A stretch of 64,000 bases of DNA from Epiperipatus broadwayi (taxonomy: Eukaryota > Onychophora > Udeonychophora > Euonychophora > Peripatidae). Position numbers and translations under genes: made by a program. Under the pieces are notes generated by a model. It was not told the origin of the DNA. It saw only the letters and a program-made list of their open reading frames with translations, and did not search any database. Where the stretch lies: the NCBI GenBank assembly GCA_028023455.1, contig JAQFVV010012497.1, positions 2,544,001 to 2,608,000 on the forward strand, in the 5' to 3' direction. Shown one piece after another: positions 25,125 through 37,221 of this stretch (its first letter is position 1; each line of letters starts with the position of its first letter).

Positions 25125-26480
25125 AATATATTCATTATAAATCAAAGGTAATATTTCAGGGAAAATTTGTTATAATCTTATAGCATTTTTAATGCTGAGC
25201 ACTCTGTCAAAAGCAACAGTTATATAGAAAATAATGAAAATATTAAATGCTTAAAACATTTGTGGTGCCTTTAACAAGGGTGGTCAGCATCAAAAGTATA
25301 TAATAGTTATATTTTATGTATTTAATATTTTCTCAAAAAATATTAATATTGTCTCCAATTTATTGTATTTCTATGATGAAATGATCGTAGTTATTTACAA
25401 TATGTTCATCAATAAAGACTTCAAGAACATATGATTTTGCTAATAGTTAAAAAAAAATGAAGTCAATAGGCAATACAATTCTTTATTAGCAAAAGTAAAA
25501 CATATGTAGAGAATAGATCTAATATAGATTCTAGATGAAATTTATTACACACTAAACCTTCTGAAAAGGAACCTTTATAATAATTAAAATCTTCCAATAA
25601 AATGATTAGATCAGTAATTTTTATAAAAACATAAAAAGTAGCATAATATTAATTCACTAACAAAGAAAATAATTATCATAAATGTGAGTGATTAACTGCA
25701 CAAACCTTTTACGGCTATTAAAAATTTGCTATTGATATATATATAGTAAGAGAGAAAGAAGGAGAATAATATATATACCAAATGCTTACTTCTATTAAAT
25801 AAAAAAATGCAAACTTTTATGAGAGATTAAAATATTTTTTAAACATTTAAACTGCAAAATATTTAAATATAATTTAAAAATATTAATCCTTAAATTTATT
25901 TCCTGATTAAGTATTTTTAATGAGTTATGTAAGCATATGGCGCAAATATAATTTTAAAAAATATAAAATTTTAATCAAATAACTAATTACTAAATACATC
26001 CTTAGGCTGTAAAATGAGGGGGATCCTTTTGTGAATTAATATCAGCTTTCTGAAGAAATGCGTTTAAAAAAAATATTAATTCCAAGAAAGTAAATATAAA
26101 CAGAAACGTTTATTATAAAAGTTTCATAATAGAAGTAATTTTGAAATGAAAATATGAATTATTTATTTTCAAAATCACTCAAAAAAACTTTTAAATGATG
26201 ATGTTGCATAAATATTTTAAATTATAATTAAAAACAGACAATCACAAGCATTTATTTTATTCTAAAAAAAAAAAAAAAAGAGTATATAAACTATAACCTT
26301 AATATATTTTTCAGTGCTGAGTCTATGACAGGGTGGGTACTCAGCATCAAAAGTGTATTCAGATCATATTTACTGTTTTCTGTATTTTCTCTTTGTACTA
26401 CTTTAAATGTATTAAATCCAAAATGTATAAAAATTAAATGCATGTATAGTATTAAATTTTAAGATAGATGTAATTAGATG
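25125..26480. other. AT-rich DNA with no recognisable gene
   Basis: A/T-rich sequence with an A15-17 run near 26263 and no supported feature. The phrase 'agggtggtcagcatcaaaagt' near 25277 resembles 'gggtgggtactcagcatcaaaagtg' near 26331, hinting at an old repeat pair. Confidence 0.45.
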
Positions 26481-26484
26481 GAAT

Positions 26485-27065
26485 TTGAATCAAGACTTTC
26501 AAACTTTCATTAATCATCCATGACCACATACATGAAAAAAAAGATAAACAGTCCCCAATACACATATTTCATGCTGAACTAGCACTCATCAGTTGGTCCG
26601 AATCATCATCTCCACATATATATATAATCAGTGCTTTGTTTATAATAAGATAGCAAATCTTCAAACTTTAATGGACATGCTTCAATCTTTTCCACTCTCC
26701 ATATGATTAAAAATGTGATTTATGGTCAACATGGGTATGACATAATAAAAATTGACAAATAAGGGCTTTGAACACACCATCAACACATTTGCAATGATAT
26801 GGATGGCTGAAGAGTTGGAGAGTGGAGAAGATTGAAGCCTGTCCATTAAAGTTTGAAGATTTGCTATCTTAATATAAGCCAAGAACTGATTATATATGTG
26901 TGTGAGAGATGATTATCCAGACCAACAGATGAGTGCTAGTTAAGCATGAAATATGTATATTGGAGATCATTTATCTCTTTCACAGATATGCGGTCACATG
27001 TAACGGTTGTATAACATGGAGTGGATAACCAAAGGGAGTTTGAAAGTTTGAGTTCAAATTCCCCT
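26485..27065. repeat. Family A copies in inverted arrangement
   Basis: A plus-strand copy (about 26485-26700) ends at 'ccactctcc'. After a short junction a minus-strand copy (about 26719-27065) begins in the tail ('atggtcaacatgggtatgac') and runs to the B-box-like 'gagttcaaattcccc'. Head segments of the two copies are complementary. The plus-strand break is within about 10 bases of the break point in the 24.3-kb palindrome. Confidence 0.8.
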
Positions 27066-27400
27066 CTAATCTTTTTGATGATTCCAGGTTCTAAAGTTCT
27101 GCTCAATATTTAGCAAGTGAAATATGTTAAGAGAGAAAGATCATTTTTTAATTATTGCTAATCTTTACGATTATTAGTTACATCTACTTTATTTTTAATA
27201 AGGTTGTATAAGATGGCATGGATAACCAAAGGGAGCTTGAAAGTTTGGGTTCAAATCCCCCTCTAATCTTTTTGATTATTCCAGGTTCTAAAGTTCTGCT
27301 CAATATTTAGCAAGTGAAATATGTTAAATGAGAAAGATCATTTTCTAATTATTGGTAATCTTTACGATTATTAGCTACATCTAACTTATTCTTAATAAGA
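27005..27400 (-). repeat. 197-bp tandem duplication that includes the family A terminus
   Basis: 'ggttgtata' starts at 27005 and again at 27202, followed both times by the same ~190 bases ('aaccaaagggag', 'ttccaggttctaaag', 'agcaagtgaaatatgtta'). The second unit preserves a perfect Pol III B-box match, 'ggttcaaatcc', near 27249. The part after the B box is not found in the other family A copies, so the duplication took unique flank with it. Confidence 0.8.
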
Positions 27401-29112
27401 ATTGTAAATACTTCACTGTGCTTACAAAGTCTATTTAAAACTCATATTTGAAAAACTAGTAATTCTCAGTGTACAGAAACAATAACTATAAATTACTTAA
27501 ATTAAGCATATATCTTTTAATAAAATTTATTGTTTTACAGAACTTAAGTTCTGCAACAAACAACTCTCTCATTGGTTTAATAACAATCCTGGCCAAGAAA
27601 TAGAACTGCCTATAGTTATAAAAAAAACTAAGAATATCATAATGTATAGATGCTGAATTAGTATCAACCTATGTTTGTTTATTTTTTAAAAGTTTGGACT
27701 TGATAGTCAAATAAAAAGGAGGAGTAAAAGATGCCCACTGAAGAAAAGAAGCATCGTGTCAAAAAAATCCTAGTGCAGATCAATATCCAAAATCCTCACT
27801 GATGAACGTTATACATTAGAAACTAATCTAGGAGTATAGGTGTGATATCAGTGGATCTTGCATCTATTGATTACACAAGCATGTTCTAGATGATATAATT
27901 GGAATAGCTATTAATTTTTCACCAACAGCTGGATGACCTGGTATTTGCAGGCAAGTAATAAATTCTCTACAAGAAAAAGTTTTCCAATGGATTCATTGGA
28001 ATAAGTCATTTAGATTGTTTCACTTTCTACAACTAAATATATGGCTGCAATCTTTTGTGTAATAGCTTGTTCAAAAAAGGTATGGATATTAATGGAAGAT
28101 GTTTCTCCCAGTATTTAAAGAGTTGCTTCAAAGATATACATGGCAAAAGTGAATATTTGATTACAATACATAAGATTTTTTGCTTTGGACAATTCATAAA
28201 AATTAAAAACATGCATTTAGACTAGATTTATTATAATTAGAAAATATTTACATTATTTTTTTTTCTTAGTTACATCTTATGTTCTTTACTTTAAAAAAGT
28301 TCAATAAATCTAACATAAAATCTTTTCAATTCCAAATGGCAGACTAATCTGAACTAATTGATTATTTATATTTTCAATATATGTTCAATCATATCTAAAG
28401 CATTCTGAAATGTGCTGTTTTTGACTTATAATTTTAATCTTTCCATTTTGACAATATTCAACCTGGCTACATATGATTCATTATCAATATCACTACATTT
28501 TCTTTTCGAAAATTCAAATAGTTTAATCTATTTATCATTTTAAACAAATATTATTTTAAAAATATCATTAAAATATTCCCCATGAACTAATGCAACTTGA
28601 ATTTGAGTAGTCACTGATAACAAAATTAGATAATAATTTCAGTCACATACAAAACATGAGAAATGTAGAGCCTATAAATTGACCTAGATTTCAGCTTTTA
28701 GTTCATTCCCTATTATACGGAATCTCATTCTATATAAAATATGTTTATTTGTTAAAAATATTTCTTTATGTATTGCACTATAATGACAAACAGGCACCTA
28801 AAAGAGAAATCTAACTTATGTAAAATCTAGCTTTAGCAAGAACTCACAGAACTAATCCTCTGCAGAAGGTGATAGTTGTCTATAATAATTTAGATAAAGA
28901 AACAGCATTAAAATATATATTAATATTATAGACATCATGTTAATGAACTTTTAGAGAGGCTAAATCTATAAGATTAAATAATTATTGGAAAGTTAAATTT
29001 GAGACAACTTGCATACTTTAAACTCCTTTACTTGTTTGCAACAGAAAAATGGATATTAATGAGTTTATAATAACATGGCCAGCTTATATAGACCATTTAT
29101 AAGCATCTATTC
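27401..29112. other. AT-rich DNA; 27700-28200 slightly GC-richer, unassigned
   Basis: No long frame is present. The 27700-28200 part has short peptide-like stretches broken by stops and may be decayed retroelement coding sequence, but no motif is convincing. Confidence 0.4.
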
Positions 29113-29435
29113 TTCTATCCCAGCGGTCCCCAACCTTTTTACACTTAAGAGCACATTCTATAATACCGGCCAGGTGGCGGACACCATTTATTTTTTCAAT
29201 GTAAATTTATAGTTGGATATTGTTAATGATAGACTTTTTTACACTGTAAAAGTATAGTATGACCTACAATTTGATTACAATATAATACAATAATTTATAA
29301 GAAATCCTAAAAATTACATTTATTTGTATTAGATAAATAATTTTTTATAGTGTTCAGATAGCGGCGGGCACATGTAAAATGGCCTGCGGGTGCTATGGTG
29401 CCTGCAGGCATAGGGTTGGGACCCCTGTTCTATCC
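29113..29435. mobile_element. hAT-type MITE (307 bp) with perfect 8-bp target-site duplication
   Basis: The element is 29121-29427. It starts 'cagcggtccccaacc' and ends 'ggttgggacccctg', an imperfect ~15-bp terminal inverted repeat of the CAGNGGTC type seen in hAT elements. It is flanked on both sides by 'ttctatcc' (29113-29120 and 29428-29435), the 8-bp duplication expected for hAT insertion. There is no coding capacity, so it needed a transposase in trans. Confidence 0.9.
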
Positions 29436-29499
29436 CATTTTTCACCACAATAATACTCAACTATTGTCTTAACACAATCATTCCATCTTTAGCACAAGT

Positions 29500-29790
29500 A
29501 TACGGACATAAAAGTCTTTATCCAAATCTTCTGTATACCGTACTATCTTTCACACCCACTTGTTGCCTGTCCTTTACTTGTAACCCAGTTAAATACTATT
29601 TTGGATATTCTCTTACTATCCATAAATTGCAATCTACTGAACATTTTCATCTAGCTTTTAGCATCTTTCATATAAAAACTTGACCAACCCATTTCTCCTT
29701 GAATTGTCTCCTCTGCCATCCACACATCTGCATCTAATGCATGTCTTTCTATTTCCCTTTGTATTTTTTCTAAATAATCTATTTGTATTT
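29500..29790 (-). pseudogene. Decayed LINE reverse-transcriptase C-terminal remnant
   Basis: Read on the minus strand, one frame runs about 56 codons with a single internal stop. It includes ADVWMAEETIQGEMGWSSF and then RLQFMDSKRISKIVFNW followed by a Gly/Lys-rich stretch. The order 'EETI-G-MGW', then 'RL-FM---R--K-VF-W', resembles the region after the reverse-transcriptase domain in several non-LTR retrotransposons. No catalytic motif is preserved. It lies just right of the hAT MITE and has no neighbouring ORF1. The assignment comes from pattern resemblance only. Confidence 0.35.
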
Positions 29791-29810
29791 ATTATATAGC
29801 TCCAGCTAGA

Positions 29811-31985
29811 GGATAGACTTTAGGCTATAGAAACACCAATTGATAATTCCATGGGTTGCAATAAAATAGCAAACTACTGATGGCAAGAATCAACATTTAA
29901 TGCTTATTAATACCCTACTGTTAGGTCAAATTTTATCTATTTTGGGGGAAAGAACTTACTGCTCAAATATTGCAGTTACAAAAAAAAAAAGAATACAAAC
30001 ACTGTTTTAAAATGAAAACAAAAAAATAACATTACATTGAAGGAAAAAAAACCTATGAAAAACACTAGTGCCATCTTCAGTCAGAATGTCTATAATACAA
30101 ACTATGATAAATTATTACATAAGAATGAAATTTTGTAAAAAAATTCAAATAAACTCCAGAAAAGATGAATAAATTAATTAATTAAAAAAGAAAATTATGT
30201 ACAAAAAATGCAAACCTACAGACACAAATTTTAACACAGACATCAACAAAAGTTTTTACATAAAACATGTACAATAAATTTTATAATCATTAATGAGATT
30301 GAAAACAATCTTTAAACATATAATTTTAAAAAGCATTTATAATAACTTTTACAAACAATTTTTTAAAAAGTAAAAAGTACTGCTATTAAAAATGGTCAGG
30401 GGTCATTCATCCATTAGTGAACCTGCTATGGTAACTTATTTCCTCTTAATAGTACTTCAAGCTTTATTAATGGTGACTATTTCATTTTTTTAGTTTAATG
30501 ACTGAATTCTTAGAAATCTGTGATCCATAACTCTCCATCTAAGTTTCAGTTGTCATTATTCCCCTTTTTGATTTACTATCAAAACTTAAATAAAATAATG
30601 CACTTCATTTTTTATTTTAAGCTGGCTAAGAAAATCCTATTAATTTTAACCTCATATTTGAATGATTTGTGAAAAATGAATACAACTGATACATACATAC
30701 CTATATATAAGAAAATCTGCATCTTTAACAAAATAGTCTTTTTACAATATATAAAAATAATATGCATACTTTTGTCTATATATAAATAGAAGAAATATGG
30801 AGGTCATATTAAATAAAAAAGATAGAGATGTAAAAAGATATGTAAAAGCAAACAATAAAGATTAACATATAGATAAATATCTTATGGATCTGTTAAACCT
30901 GTCCTTAAATTAAAACTTTTTCCCACCTAAATTGAGTATCAAGCTTCAGAAATTCAGTTAATAATTCTGTATTAAATCAATCACCAGAAGATTTTTTAAA
31001 AAATTGTTTTTCAGCATTTTATTAAAAAATATATGTGTAACAATTTACAAATTCTTATCAATTCCTTCTTGTTTCAAATCTATTTCTTATCTTTTTGCAA
31101 TTCAAATATTACACTAGTAATCTATCATGTGAATGAAAATTTACTTAGATTAGTTCCCTTTTAAAATAAAATCATAATCTTATGCTTTATAATATTCCAT
31201 CCAAACTAGTCTTTATTCATTCTTTCTAAACTTCTAGTAAGCACTAGATCATTCATAACAAACAGAGATTAATTAAATAATCTTAAAATGATTTATTTCT
31301 TGGGAGTTGACAAGAGGTTTAGACATCTGTCACTCTGTAACAGCATCAAACCAAGGAGGACAAAAATACTCAAGTAATTTATTGTTCTGAAGTTCACCAG
31401 AAATTCAGGCTATTAAAAACACATATAAAAAATTACTGGAATATTTTTAAGATGTAAACTGGAAGAAGAAAAAAAAAGGTAAATAAGTTAGAAACAATGA
31501 AGTATTAAAAAAAAGGTGACCACAAAAGAATATTACACTGAGGCAAACAAAGAATATGTGAAGATTTCTTAACAGTTAAGAAATAATAAAAAAAGAAATT
31601 ATCAAGAATGAAATTAACAGATCTTAAGAACAGTATTTGAAAAAAAGATGCAAAAGATACTTTGGCTTGGGGTCTAAAATGGTACAAGGAACTTGTTCTT
31701 CGGTATATGACCAATAAACATGTGAGGAATATATATGTAAATACACATCCATAATGATGTATATATAAATGTGCATGTATTTATAAAAAAGAGTGGCATT
31801 AACTGGAATATAACAGAGCTGATACGTATAGGAAATGAGGATAAATGGGCTTCAGTCAAATCGTATCACATGGTTATAATAGCTACAAATATTTCATTCC
31901 ATTCTTAAGAAAAAATATTATTCTTAAACAGTAGGCAGCATATGTTCTACTGAAATTATTGGAATGAATCTAGTAACTCTGCACA
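29811..31985. other. AT-rich DNA with no recognisable gene
   Basis: Short frames only. The two overlapping minus-strand frames at 31505-31859 are rich in Phe, Ile and Tyr, as expected of random AT-rich sequence. No repeat was resolved. Confidence 0.55.
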
Positions 31986-31990
31986 GTTTT

Positions 31991-32072
31991 GCACAATGGT
32001 TAGACTGGCCGATTCTGGAGGTCAAAGTCCATGGATTGTGGTCCAGCTCTGCACTTCTGAAGCTCAAACTTC
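31991..32072 (+). repeat. Family B short repeat, copy with A-box-like motif
   Basis: 'caatggttagactggccga', then 'ggaggtcaaagtccatggat', aligns along about 85 bases with 54818-54908. 'tggttagactgg' resembles a Pol III A box, suggesting a tRNA-derived SINE. A clear B box is not preserved. Confidence 0.45.
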
Positions 32073-33920
32073 TTATAAAGTCTTAAATGTTCAATTTTAT
32101 TATTATTAATGCATCTTGTAATAAAAATATTACTTAATTAATTTGAGAAGTCACTGTTTTAATAAGTAATTGAGTTGAGGGTATAACTTTTACAGAATAA
32201 TTTATTTACTCTAAAAAATAAATAACATTTTAAAAATTGGTCCTCATTAATTTGTTTTTAATTATGACAGAAAAATCTACATAAAAAAAACTAAAATGGA
32301 CTACAGAATGAGTGCCATCATTCAGAAGAAAAGATATATGTGTATCAAGATGAAAAAATACAATACATAGTTGTTGTTTTTCCATTATTCAAAAGCATAA
32401 AGAAAAAAACGATATGGTTTTTCTTTTCTGTTCAACCATAAAACTAGTGAAAAATTGCTACAATATTTTATAATAATTTTTTTTTAAAAAAAAATCTATC
32501 ACACAAGATATTAAACAATTTAAGATTTCATTTACAAATTTAATTACATAAATGATCAAAATGAGATATATGTTGAGCTCCTCCTATGGCCCTAAATTCA
32601 CAAACTGTTGCTAGCAAAATATTCAATTAATTTTTAAACCTGACATTTACACACGGCCTCAAAATAAATAAAGCTTAACAAAAAACAAATGATTAAAATT
32701 TTCATTGTAATTAGAAGGATAAAATCATCAGAAAATAGAAAGTTGAAAAAAATTGTTTAATCTAACTTCTTAATTAAACTGTTCCAAAATAACTATTAAT
32801 TAAATCTAACAATGTTTACTTTTCCCAGAAAGCAATAGTACCGTTTTTTTTCTTATGGCAATTAAAGAGATTATTATTATTTTTTGAAACAAAATAATAA
32901 AATATTTAATATAATTAAAATAATTTGAACATTGTGAAATGAAGTTAATAATTCTTTAAACAATACCTCTCTCTCCCCAGATGATTTTAACACTTTGATG
33001 AAAAAAGTTTATTGATTTTGAATTATTTATGAAAAATGAAAATTAAAATTGAAATTAGAAGAAAAAAACAAAGAGTAAAATTAACGAATTTAATATATGG
33101 AAATTTTATCTTTAAAATTAATAATTATTTTCACTACACTGACAAATAATTACTTTTATATATATCTTTGATTACCTTTCTTCAAAATTTGAAATAAAAA
33201 ATGATTTCTGATTAATTTGTTTAGACTTTTTCTTGACTTGAAGATTCTAATTTATTTTTTTTAATAAAAAAAATTATCTCTCTCCATTTCTATATTTTTT
33301 ACAAATAATATCAAACTAGTTTTTTAAAAAAGTATCTGAACTGCATTAGAAGAAGGAATTCTCTCTTATTTATTCTACTTCAGAATTTTCTATTCTAAGT
33401 TTGAGTAATATCACATCCAAATTCTCAGACTAATTTCTGGCTATCTGATTTCATATCTGAGATTCAAAGGTCCAAGACTTGAGCCAAAGCTACTTTATTC
33501 AGATATGTATATAGATTTAACAATAGGCCATTAATTACATATTTTAGTGAAGGTAACTTATTCCAACTATAGAGAGATAACTTTTAAACTCTTTGATAAG
33601 TATGCTATATATTAAAAACAAAATACATCTTGTCTGCCTCAATTAATTAATGCCAAAGTCATTAAAACTATAATTGCTGAGCTAAGTTAGATTGATTTGA
33701 TTATTATTTAAATGTCAGGTAATAATATTAATTGTTGTGGATAGATACAAATCAAAAAAAGTGAAGTTACAAACTATGTGATATCGAACTACAGGATTTC
33801 AATTATATGGTATCCAACAAAAAAAAAATGTAAACAAAAATAATAAAAACAATGAAATTTATACACTTATATAAATTTTATAAATTTTAGTACAGTAGTA
33901 GACTTTTTTTTTTTTTTTGC
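32073..33920. other. AT-rich DNA with no recognisable gene
   Basis: Nothing beyond A/T tracts and a poly-T run at 33905-33918 was recognised. Confidence 0.55.
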
Positions 33921-34017
33921 CTTATTAAATATTATATAGGGTATATGAGCACAGACTTTCACACGACCCACCACTCTCCACACTATCTCATAACACTGAT
34001 ACGCTTATTAAATATTA
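33921..34017 (+). repeat. 69-bp family A head fragment flanked by 14-bp direct repeats
   Basis: Bases 33935-34003 match the first ~65 bases of the family A units in the 23-kb cluster ('gagcacagactttcacacg' and on). The fragment sits between identical copies of 'cttattaaatatta' at 33921-33934 and 34004-34017. The exact repeat looks like a target-site duplication or a templated repair patch. Confidence 0.8.
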
Positions 34018-34734
34018 CATTTTCAAACATGAATTTATATACAGTAATCACATTTTCTTCACAATTTAAATACTATACTGTACCTATTCAGTTCTCTACT
34101 ATAGTTAAAAGCATATGTATTGATTTTTTTTTTTTTCCAATGAGAGAATTCAAAAAAAACATTACAAAGTATCGTCATTAAAAAAGAAAATGAATAGAAA
34201 AGAAGATTTATTCAGAAGTGAGCCATATTTATTTTTAAAAATGTAAATCTTCTATTAGAGAAATTATAAAGAAGGAGACGTTCTGTAAATATATATGCAA
34301 ATGTGTTTTTTCAATTTATTATTAATAACAATGTTACTATATTATATATTTTTTAATTTTGTCTGTATAATACTTTGTATTTATATACATGTAGTATGCA
34401 CACTATATACATATACCAACTGTTCATGTATATGTGTATGTAATGATATGTACTACACAATTAAAATATAGTAAATAATATGCATTGTGTTCTAATCATT
34501 ATTTATCAACAAAAGATAAGCTATTATATGCTATTTTCATTGAACTTGAGCTTGGAACAAAATATATTCTTCATTGAAAGTTAATAATCAGAATCTAATT
34601 TAAAAATTTTAAATATAATACTCAATCTAGTTCCTACTGATGACTTAAGTTTATGACAAATGGCTCTAGACTAAAGTAAATAGGTGAGTTATTGTTCTTA
34701 ACACAAATTACAAAAGCAAAGAAAGCCATATGAT
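34018..34734. other. AT-rich DNA with no recognisable gene
   Basis: A/T-rich flank of the Penelope-like element. A short plus-strand frame that begins inside the 33.9-kb insert runs into it and is accidental. Confidence 0.5.
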
Positions 34735-34894
34735 TATATTTATATATTGGACTATTTCCATACTCTAATATGAGTATTGAATGTTTTTAGAAAAATTTTC
34801 CTTTATTTAAATATTCCAAATACATTCAACTGTTAGTAATAGCACACAGGTTAGTTTATACACAATGTTTCAAGAGGTATTATTCTCCCCTCTT

Positions 34895-34995
34895 CTTCAG
34901 ATGTTGCGGACTTAACCAGTACTAGCACAGGAATAGAACCTGGGCCCTTAGATTCTTGAGTATTGAATTTTAAGGTAATCCTCTAAGCAACTAAG
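34895..34995 (-). other. tRNA-like module in the Penelope tail (copy 1)
   Basis: On the minus strand the module reads an A-box-like 'tgacttagttgcttagagg' and, about 55 bases further, a B-box-like 'ggttctattcc'. It is homologous to 48405-48495, where both boxes are better preserved. A functional tRNA is unlikely because stems are broken. Confidence 0.6.
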
Positions 34996-35159
34996 TCATT
35001 CTGTCAAAGGGAATATTCAGTAGAAATTTCATATACTTATCTATAAGATTCTCCTGATTTCTCCACTTTTTCCTAAGAATTAAGTACATTATGTATAATC
35101 ACATTAGGTTTACTTATGAGATTGTTTGTCATTGTCATGTGAGCAGCTTCTTTAAATTT

Positions 35160-36875
35160 TCCCTTTTTGTATCTTTTCTTCTCTATCCAATATTTTTGTA
35201 TTTTCCTAATTGAACATATGTTCATTGGTACATACATGGTCTGCTACCTTAGACACATCTGCTGTCTCTCTTCTAATCATCAGTTTGTGTTCTTGCAAAT
35301 GTTTTTCAATAGGACAACTGGTCTCATCAATATGTTCTTCCATATTTACATTGTATTTCACAAATGCAGGTTTTTCTTTTCAGCATTTCAAGTTTAGGCT
35401 TTGTAGATATTAGAATTCCTCATAATGTGGTATGGCTCTGGAGAGCTATATTGATATTATACTGATTGCAGATTTTTCTTAATTTGTCTTCTATTTTTGG
35501 GATGTATGGGTACACTACAGTACCAATAATTGTTTTTCTTCTGGTGGTTATTTTTGTTGTCTATTTAAAATTTTCTTAATAACAGTTGGTATGGCTCTTA
35601 ATTTGTCTTCTGTTTTTGGGATGTATGGGTACACTACAGTACCAATAATTGTTTTTCTTCTGGTGGTTATTTTTGTTGTCTATTTAAAATTTTCTTAATA
35701 ACAGTTGTTGGATAACTGTTTTTCATAGAGTTTGTTCTATATAGATCTTTTCTTTTTTCAATCACTGTTTTCTGAACAAACTTCTTTTGCTCTGTTCCAT
35801 AGTAATAATATAATTCCATGTTTTGTGTTTCTGGTATGATTGGATGTACAGGCTAAGTATTTTCCTGTATGTGTTGGTTTTCAGTACACTATAGTTTTGA
35901 TTTTGCTATGAAGGAGTCTTGTCGCAAGAACATCTAAGAATGCCAATTTTTGTTCATGTTCTGATTCTATTGCAAATTTAATTGAAGGGTTTCAGAAAGT
36001 TTGTAGTAGTACTCCACCATGTGACCATACAACAAATGTATCAACATAGCAAAGCCATATTTCAGATGTATATGGAGTAGTCTTTATGATTATGGTTTCA
36101 AGTTCTTCCATGTAAACATTATTAATCAGGGATGACAATGGTGAGCCCATAATCATTCTATTAATTTATTGGAAGAATTCTGTGTTATATTGAAATTAGG
36201 TTGTTTTTAAACATAACGTTAATAGTTCCATTATACTATCAACAGAAATAGTCATTCTGGTTTGTAAGGTATTATCACCATTTAATCTTTTCCGTACAAT
36301 AGACAATGCTTCTTCATATGGAACATTTGTGAATAAACTTTCACATCAAAGCTTACCAGTAAGTCAGTTTTTGCAATTTTCATGTTGAAAGTATCTACAA
36401 TCCCTGACAAAGGACTGGGTCTTATATGCCAAAAGACTTTGAGAAGAAATCTTGACAAATTTTGGCAAGGTGAATTTCTAACATTAACAATAGGTCTTAA
36501 TGGAATATGATTCTTAATGAATTTTAAGTAGACCATAAAAATTAGGAATTTTGCTGAATAAAATATAATGTTATTTTACTTTTTTCTGAATCACTGAAAT
36601 GTCTGCGATGCTTTCTGAATAATGCTTTGTAACTTTGTTTCTATATCAGTATTGAGTTTTTTGTTCTGTATTAGACTGCTATGAGTTCTTGTATTTTGTT
36701 GTCATAATCAGTTGTATCAATTGTAACTACTGTAATTGTTGCCTTTGTCGGCATGGAGAATAATTATAGATTTATCTACTTCGAGAGATTTAATTGCTTT
36801 TCTCTCAACATAGGATATGTTTGACTTCAATTTTTGTTGCTTATCAAGTGCACTTTTAAATTTTTCTAAAGACAT
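35160..36875 (-). pseudogene. Penelope-like RT/GIY-YIG protein, pseudogene
   Basis: The start codon is at 36875 (MSLEKFKSALDKQQ). The ADKGN motif typical of the N-terminal part of Penelope-like RTs lies at about 36755; just after it the frame shifts and continues as TVVTIDTTDYDNKIQEL. Further on IPLRPIV and SPCQNLSRFL are readable (frame 36536-36282). The catalytic YVDD of element 2 is here reduced to YVD by a 3-base deletion (near 36050), removing one active-site Asp. Several stops, frameshifts and the 119-bp duplication follow. The GIY-YIG region is recognisable only in pieces. The product would reverse-transcribe at nicked DNA ends, but this copy is dead. Confidence 0.8.
35481..35718. repeat. 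119-bp tandem duplication inside Penelope-like element 1
   Basis: 'aatttgtcttct' occurs at 35481 and 35600, followed by the same ~105 bases. It is absent from element 2 and therefore arose after insertion. Confidence 0.9.
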
Positions 36876-37221
36876 TCAATACTCATATTAGATGATAGAA
36901 ATACTCCAATATATAAAACTACTAAAACATCATTATTACTAACTTTCATGAAAACACAAAGCCATATGATGTTTTATTGGACATGTATCTAATTCTATAA
37001 AACAAAGTGTTAAGAGTTTATAAAGTTTATATATATGTAACAATAGGTGGCAACTTAATCAACTTTTATCAAAATCTGAATAATACATATATACATCTCA
37101 AATAAACTAAAAACCACACAAAAAAATTCCAAATTGTAATGCTCATTAAGAATTTTTTTTTTTTTTTGTTGCTTTATTTGATTTGAAAGTGAAATTTATT
37201 TATATAATTAAAAAAAACAGA

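Larger units (their letters stand above)
34735..36962 (-). mobile_element. Penelope-like element 1, nearly full length, decayed
   Basis: Reading the minus strand from right to left, the order is: terminal segment X (36962-36861), N-terminal coding region, reverse transcriptase, GIY-YIG endonuclease (around 35350-35170), tRNA-like tail (34990-34895), one unit of a 41-bp minisatellite, and a second X in opposite orientation (about 34800-34742). The two X segments therefore form inverted termini of the element. It shares all modules with element 2 at 46.8-48.8 kb. A 119-bp segment of the coding region is tandemly duplicated at 35481-35718. Confidence 0.85.
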
